NCBI GenBank assembly: GCA_948946035.1
Contig: CARBKU010000044.1
Location: 1-8,405, forward strand
Source of the DNA: an uncultured Clostridia bacterium
GTDB lineage: Bacteria > Bacillota > Clostridia > TANB77 > CAG-508
Direction: 5' to 3'
DNA length: 8,405 nucleotides
The position numbers were made by a program, and so were the translations under genes. Positions 6,542-8,405 of this stretch are shown here, piece after piece. Numbering within the stretch: position 1 is the first letter of the stretch; each line of letters begins with the position of its first letter. The notes below the pieces were generated by a model. It did not search any database. It worked only from the letters and a program-made list of their open reading frames with translations, and was not told the origin of the DNA.

Positions 6542-7945
6542 CTATTTCCAAAATTCTTCTTTTGATATTTCATTTACTAATTCAAAAAACTTCATACCAT
6601 TAGATGCTTTAAACAAAACAATATCTCCACTTATTAAAATATTTTTTAAAAGTTCCAATATCTTTTCTTTACTTTCAAGCTGATATATATTTTCTTTTTG
6701 CATACCATGTTCTTCTGCTTCTGAGGATATATATTTTGAATTTTCACCATTACAAATTAATAAGTCTATCTTATTATTTGCAACTTCTTCACCAACTTTT
6801 TTATGTAATTCTTTTGAATAATCTCCTAACTCAAACATATCTCCTAATACTGCTATTTTTCTGCAATTTTCAAACTTAGATAAGTATTTTAGAGATGCCT
6901 TCATTGATTCTAAACTTGCATTATAAGCATCATTAATTACTTTTATTCCGTTTTCTAATTGATTTATATCCATTCTCTTTTGTGTTAGTTCAAAATTTTC
7001 AATTCCTTCAATTATGCTTTTAGAGTCGATCTTTAGTTCTGTTCCTACTGTAATTGCACATAAACTATTTAATACAAAGTGTTCCCCTCCAACAGGAACT
7101 TTTATTTTTTCTTTATTTCCTTTTATTGTACAAGTAAAATTACTACTAGCTCCATTTAGTTCAATGTCTTCTGCATTATAATCACTTTTATTATTTATGC
7201 CATATGTTTTTATGTTCCAATTTTGCTTGTTATTTTCGTACCATTCATGTAATAAGTCATTATCATTATTTACAACTACTATAGGATTTTCTGCTCCTTC
7301 TAAAATTTCTAATTTTGCCTTTAATATGTTTTCTCTTGACCCTAAATTTCCTATATGTGATGTTCCTATATTTGTTATTATACAAATATTTGGCTTTGCA
7401 ATAGATGTTAGTAAACTGATTTCTCTTAAATGGTTCATCCCCATCTCTACAACTAATGCTTCATGTTCTCTTAATTTTAAAATAGTAAATGGCAAGCCTA
7501 TATTGTTGTTGTTATTTCCTTCAGTTTTTAATGTTTTATATTTATTTGAAACAACATTTGCTACGATGTCTTTAGTACTTGTTTTTCCAACACTACCAGT
7601 TATTGCAATAACTGGTATATTGTATAATTCTCTTTTAAATCTTGCTATACTGTACAATACTTCAAGAGTATTGTCTACTTTTATTATAGTTTTATTACTA
7701 TATCTTTGTTTTTCTTCTTCTGTTATATTTATGTTTTCTATTATTGCACAACTTGCTCCTTTTTTTAGTGCTTCCTCCCAAAATAGGCTTCCATCAAAGC
7801 TTTTTCCTTTGATTCCAATATAAATATCGTTTTCTTTTATTATTCTAGTATCTTTTGAAAAATTTTCGCAAATTAATTCTTGATTTCCTACAATCAATTC
7901 TGCATTTACCAGTTTTAATATGTCTTTAACATATATATTTTTCAT
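6542..7945 (-). CDS. murF: UDP-N-acetylmuramoyl-tripeptide--D-alanyl-D-alanine ligase
   Basis: Last cytoplasmic amino-acid-adding step of peptidoglycan precursor synthesis: MurF adds D-Ala-D-Ala, the product of Ddl, to the UDP-MurNAc tripeptide using ATP. From the chosen start it has 467 residues, usual for the family. Domains: N-terminal uridine-binding part with DTR and GIKGKSFDG (32-52); central ATPase part with P-loop ITGSVGKTSTKD (115-126), TEGNNNNNIGLP (141-152), VEMGMNHLREI (166-176) and TNIGTSHIGNLGS (191-203); C-terminal Mur ligase part with NDAYNASLESMKASL (338-352) and VLGDMFELGDYS (366-377). The ATG at 7945 is chosen because GAGAGG (7958-7953) lies seven bases upstream; the ATG at 7960 would be only about 12 bases from the predicted transcription start and has no binding site. 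First gene of the murF-ddl operon. Confidence 0.96.
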   Translation of the reverse strand: MKNIYVKDILKLVNAELIVGNQELICENFSKDTRIIKENDIYIGIKGKSFDGSLFWEEALKKGASCAIIENINITEEEKQRYSNKTIIKVDNTLEVLYSIARFKRELYNIPVIAITGSVGKTSTKDIVANVVSNKYKTLKTEGNNNNNIGLPFTILKLREHEALVVEMGMNHLREISLLTSIAKPNICIITNIGTSHIGNLGSRENILKAKLEILEGAENPIVVVNNDNDLLHEWYENNKQNWNIKTYGINNKSDYNAEDIELNGASSNFTCTIKGNKEKIKVPVGGEHFVLNSLCAITVGTELKIDSKSIIEGIENFELTQKRMDINQLENGIKVINDAYNASLESMKASLKYLSKFENCRKIAVLGDMFELGDYSKELHKKVGEEVANNKIDLLICNGENSKYISSEAEEHGMQKENIYQLESKEKILELLKNILISGDIVLFKASNGMKFFELVNEISKEEFWK

Positions 7946-7978
7946 ATAAAAACCTCTCATTTTTTAATATTTTTTTAT

Positions 7979-8007
7979 ATTATATTTATATTTTTAAAAA
8001 ATGTCAA
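7979..8007 (-). promoter_or_regulatory. Consensus sigma-A promoter of murF-ddl
   Basis: On the minus strand a perfect TTGACA (8007-8002) and a perfect TATAAT (7984-7979) have a 17-base spacer. The start of transcription would be near 7972, which leaves a short leader of about 26 bases. That is too short for a T-box or riboswitch and supports 7945 over 7960 as the murF start. Confidence 0.85.
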
Positions 8008-8021
8008 AGTTCTAAGTTGTT

Positions 8022-8100
8022 TATAAAATTTTAACAATATTTTTTATTAGCTAAATAATTATCTAAAATAGCGCGAGAAGGGTTATAATTATATATTTTT
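8022..8100 (+). repeat. Partial copy of the element A arm upstream of murF
   Basis: The 36 bases at 8065-8100 (core GCGAGAAGGGTTATAATTAT) match, in inverse orientation, the element A right arm at 1191-1225 with only a few substitutions or one-base shifts. Upstream, AAAATTTTAACAATA (8026-8040) resembles AAAATTTTGGCAATA of the same arm, but the stretch between is about 12 bases longer here. There is no second arm nearby, so this is a half or decayed copy. It ends 15 bases or so upstream of the murF -35 box. Confidence 0.6.
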
Positions 8101-8133
8101 GCAATTACCTTAAAATGTTTATTGTTACATATT

Positions 8134-8180
8134 AAAAAACATTAATTATGTTAAAACAAATAACATAATTAATGTTTTTT
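8134..8180. terminator. Strong bidirectional terminator after the spore protein gene
   Basis: AAAAAACATTAATTATGTTA (8134-8153) and its exact complement (8161-8180) form a 20-bp perfect stem with a seven-base loop AAACAAA. A T-run ends the stem in both directions. It lies 12 bases after the spore protein stop codon and insulates the murF promoter from that gene. Confidence 0.88.
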
Positions 8181-8192
8181 CAGAAAAAATAA

Positions 8193-8372
8193 CTATTGAT
8201 TTTCAACTGATCTATTAGCTATTTCTATTGCCTTTTTAACTATATTTCCACAGTCTTTTGATGAAACATTAGCCCAACTACCACCATCATGCTTAACTTG
8301 TTCATAAACACCTAATTCTTTTGCTATTTCTTCTCTTAAATTTTCAGATATTAATTTACTATTTCGAGACAT
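8193..8372 (-). CDS. SspF-like small acid-soluble spore protein
   Basis: 59 residues, starting MSRNSKLISENLREEIAKEL and ending AIEIANRSVENQ. The layout matches the alpha/beta-type SASP relatives of the SspF kind. LREEIAKELGVYEQVK (12-27) corresponds to the first helix with the germination-protease-like site EIAKELG. SSKDCGNIVKKAIEIA (37-52) corresponds to the second DNA-binding helix, RARDAGNMVKRAIEIAEQ in Bacillus SspF as remembered. Such proteins coat and protect DNA in the dormant spore. The Shine-Dalgarno site AAGGAGG (8384-8378) is five bases before the ATG. A forespore promoter would be beyond the right edge. Odd points are SWANVSSKD where SspF has WGEIRARD, and a cysteine at 41 in the place of an alanine. 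The symbol sspF is likely but left open. Confidence 0.85.
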   Translation of the reverse strand: MSRNSKLISENLREEIAKELGVYEQVKHDGGSWANVSSKDCGNIVKKAIEIANRSVENQ

Positions 8373-8386
8373 AATATCCTCCTTGT

Positions 8387-8404
8387 AATCTTTTACAAAA
8401 GATT
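8387..8404. promoter_or_regulatory. 18-bp palindrome directly upstream of the spore protein ribosome binding site
   Basis: AATCTTTT (8387-8394) and AAAAGATT (8397-8404) are perfect inverted repeats around AC. The palindrome begins three bases upstream of the AAGGAGG site. It could be a small leader hairpin or an operator, but it is short and AT-rich and may be chance. The upstream context is cut by the window edge. Confidence 0.35.
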
Positions 8405-8405
8405 T

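Noticed and set aside
7946..7978. T-box or riboswitch in the murF leader
   Set aside because: The predicted leader is only about 26 bases, too short for any such element.

Overview
This is an AT-rich stretch (by eye roughly a quarter to a third G+C) from a low-GC Gram-positive bacterium, most likely a spore-forming member of the Clostridia. The evidence is strong purine-rich ribosome binding sites, near-consensus TTGACA/TATAAT promoters, peptidoglycan precursor genes of Bacillota type, and an SspF-like small acid-soluble spore protein at the right edge. Every supported gene lies on the minus strand; the plus-strand open frames are shadows.

From right to left, in the direction of transcription: an SspF-like spore protein (8193-8372) ends in a 20-bp perfect terminator hairpin. 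A consensus promoter (7979-8007) then drives a two-gene cell-wall operon, murF (start corrected to 7945) and ddl (start corrected to 6505). MurF adds the D-Ala-D-Ala dipeptide that Ddl makes, so the two genes supply consecutive steps. A gene-free stretch of 383 bases holds a long imperfect palindrome (5171-5433), a bidirectional terminator (5126-5159) and an extended -10 promoter for a DnaJ/CbpA-type J-domain protein without zinc finger (4200-5078).

A second perfect consensus promoter (4155-4183) begins the most unusual part: an unrecognised 187-aa protein, a 45-aa microprotein with an excellent Shine-Dalgarno site, and a VirD4/TraG-type coupling ATPase of conjugation systems (1329-3348). No relaxase, VirB4 or other transfer gene is visible. 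The coupling protein reading frame is broken by one extra base exactly inside its Walker A motif.

The 432 bases to its left hold a dyad terminator-like hairpin, a second long imperfect palindrome (1027-1271) and the promoter and leader of a YhaO/SbcD-like metallophosphoesterase. That gene is also broken by one extra base (position 221); the rest of the protein continues in another frame off the left edge. Both frameshifts are an extra plus-strand G directly after CC, which suggests either a common sequencing or assembly error or parallel decay. A 36-base piece of the 1027-1271 palindrome recurs upstream of the murF promoter (8065-8100), so this intergenic element appears to be a repeat family.

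No CRISPR array, tRNA, rRNA, transposase or recognised riboswitch was seen.
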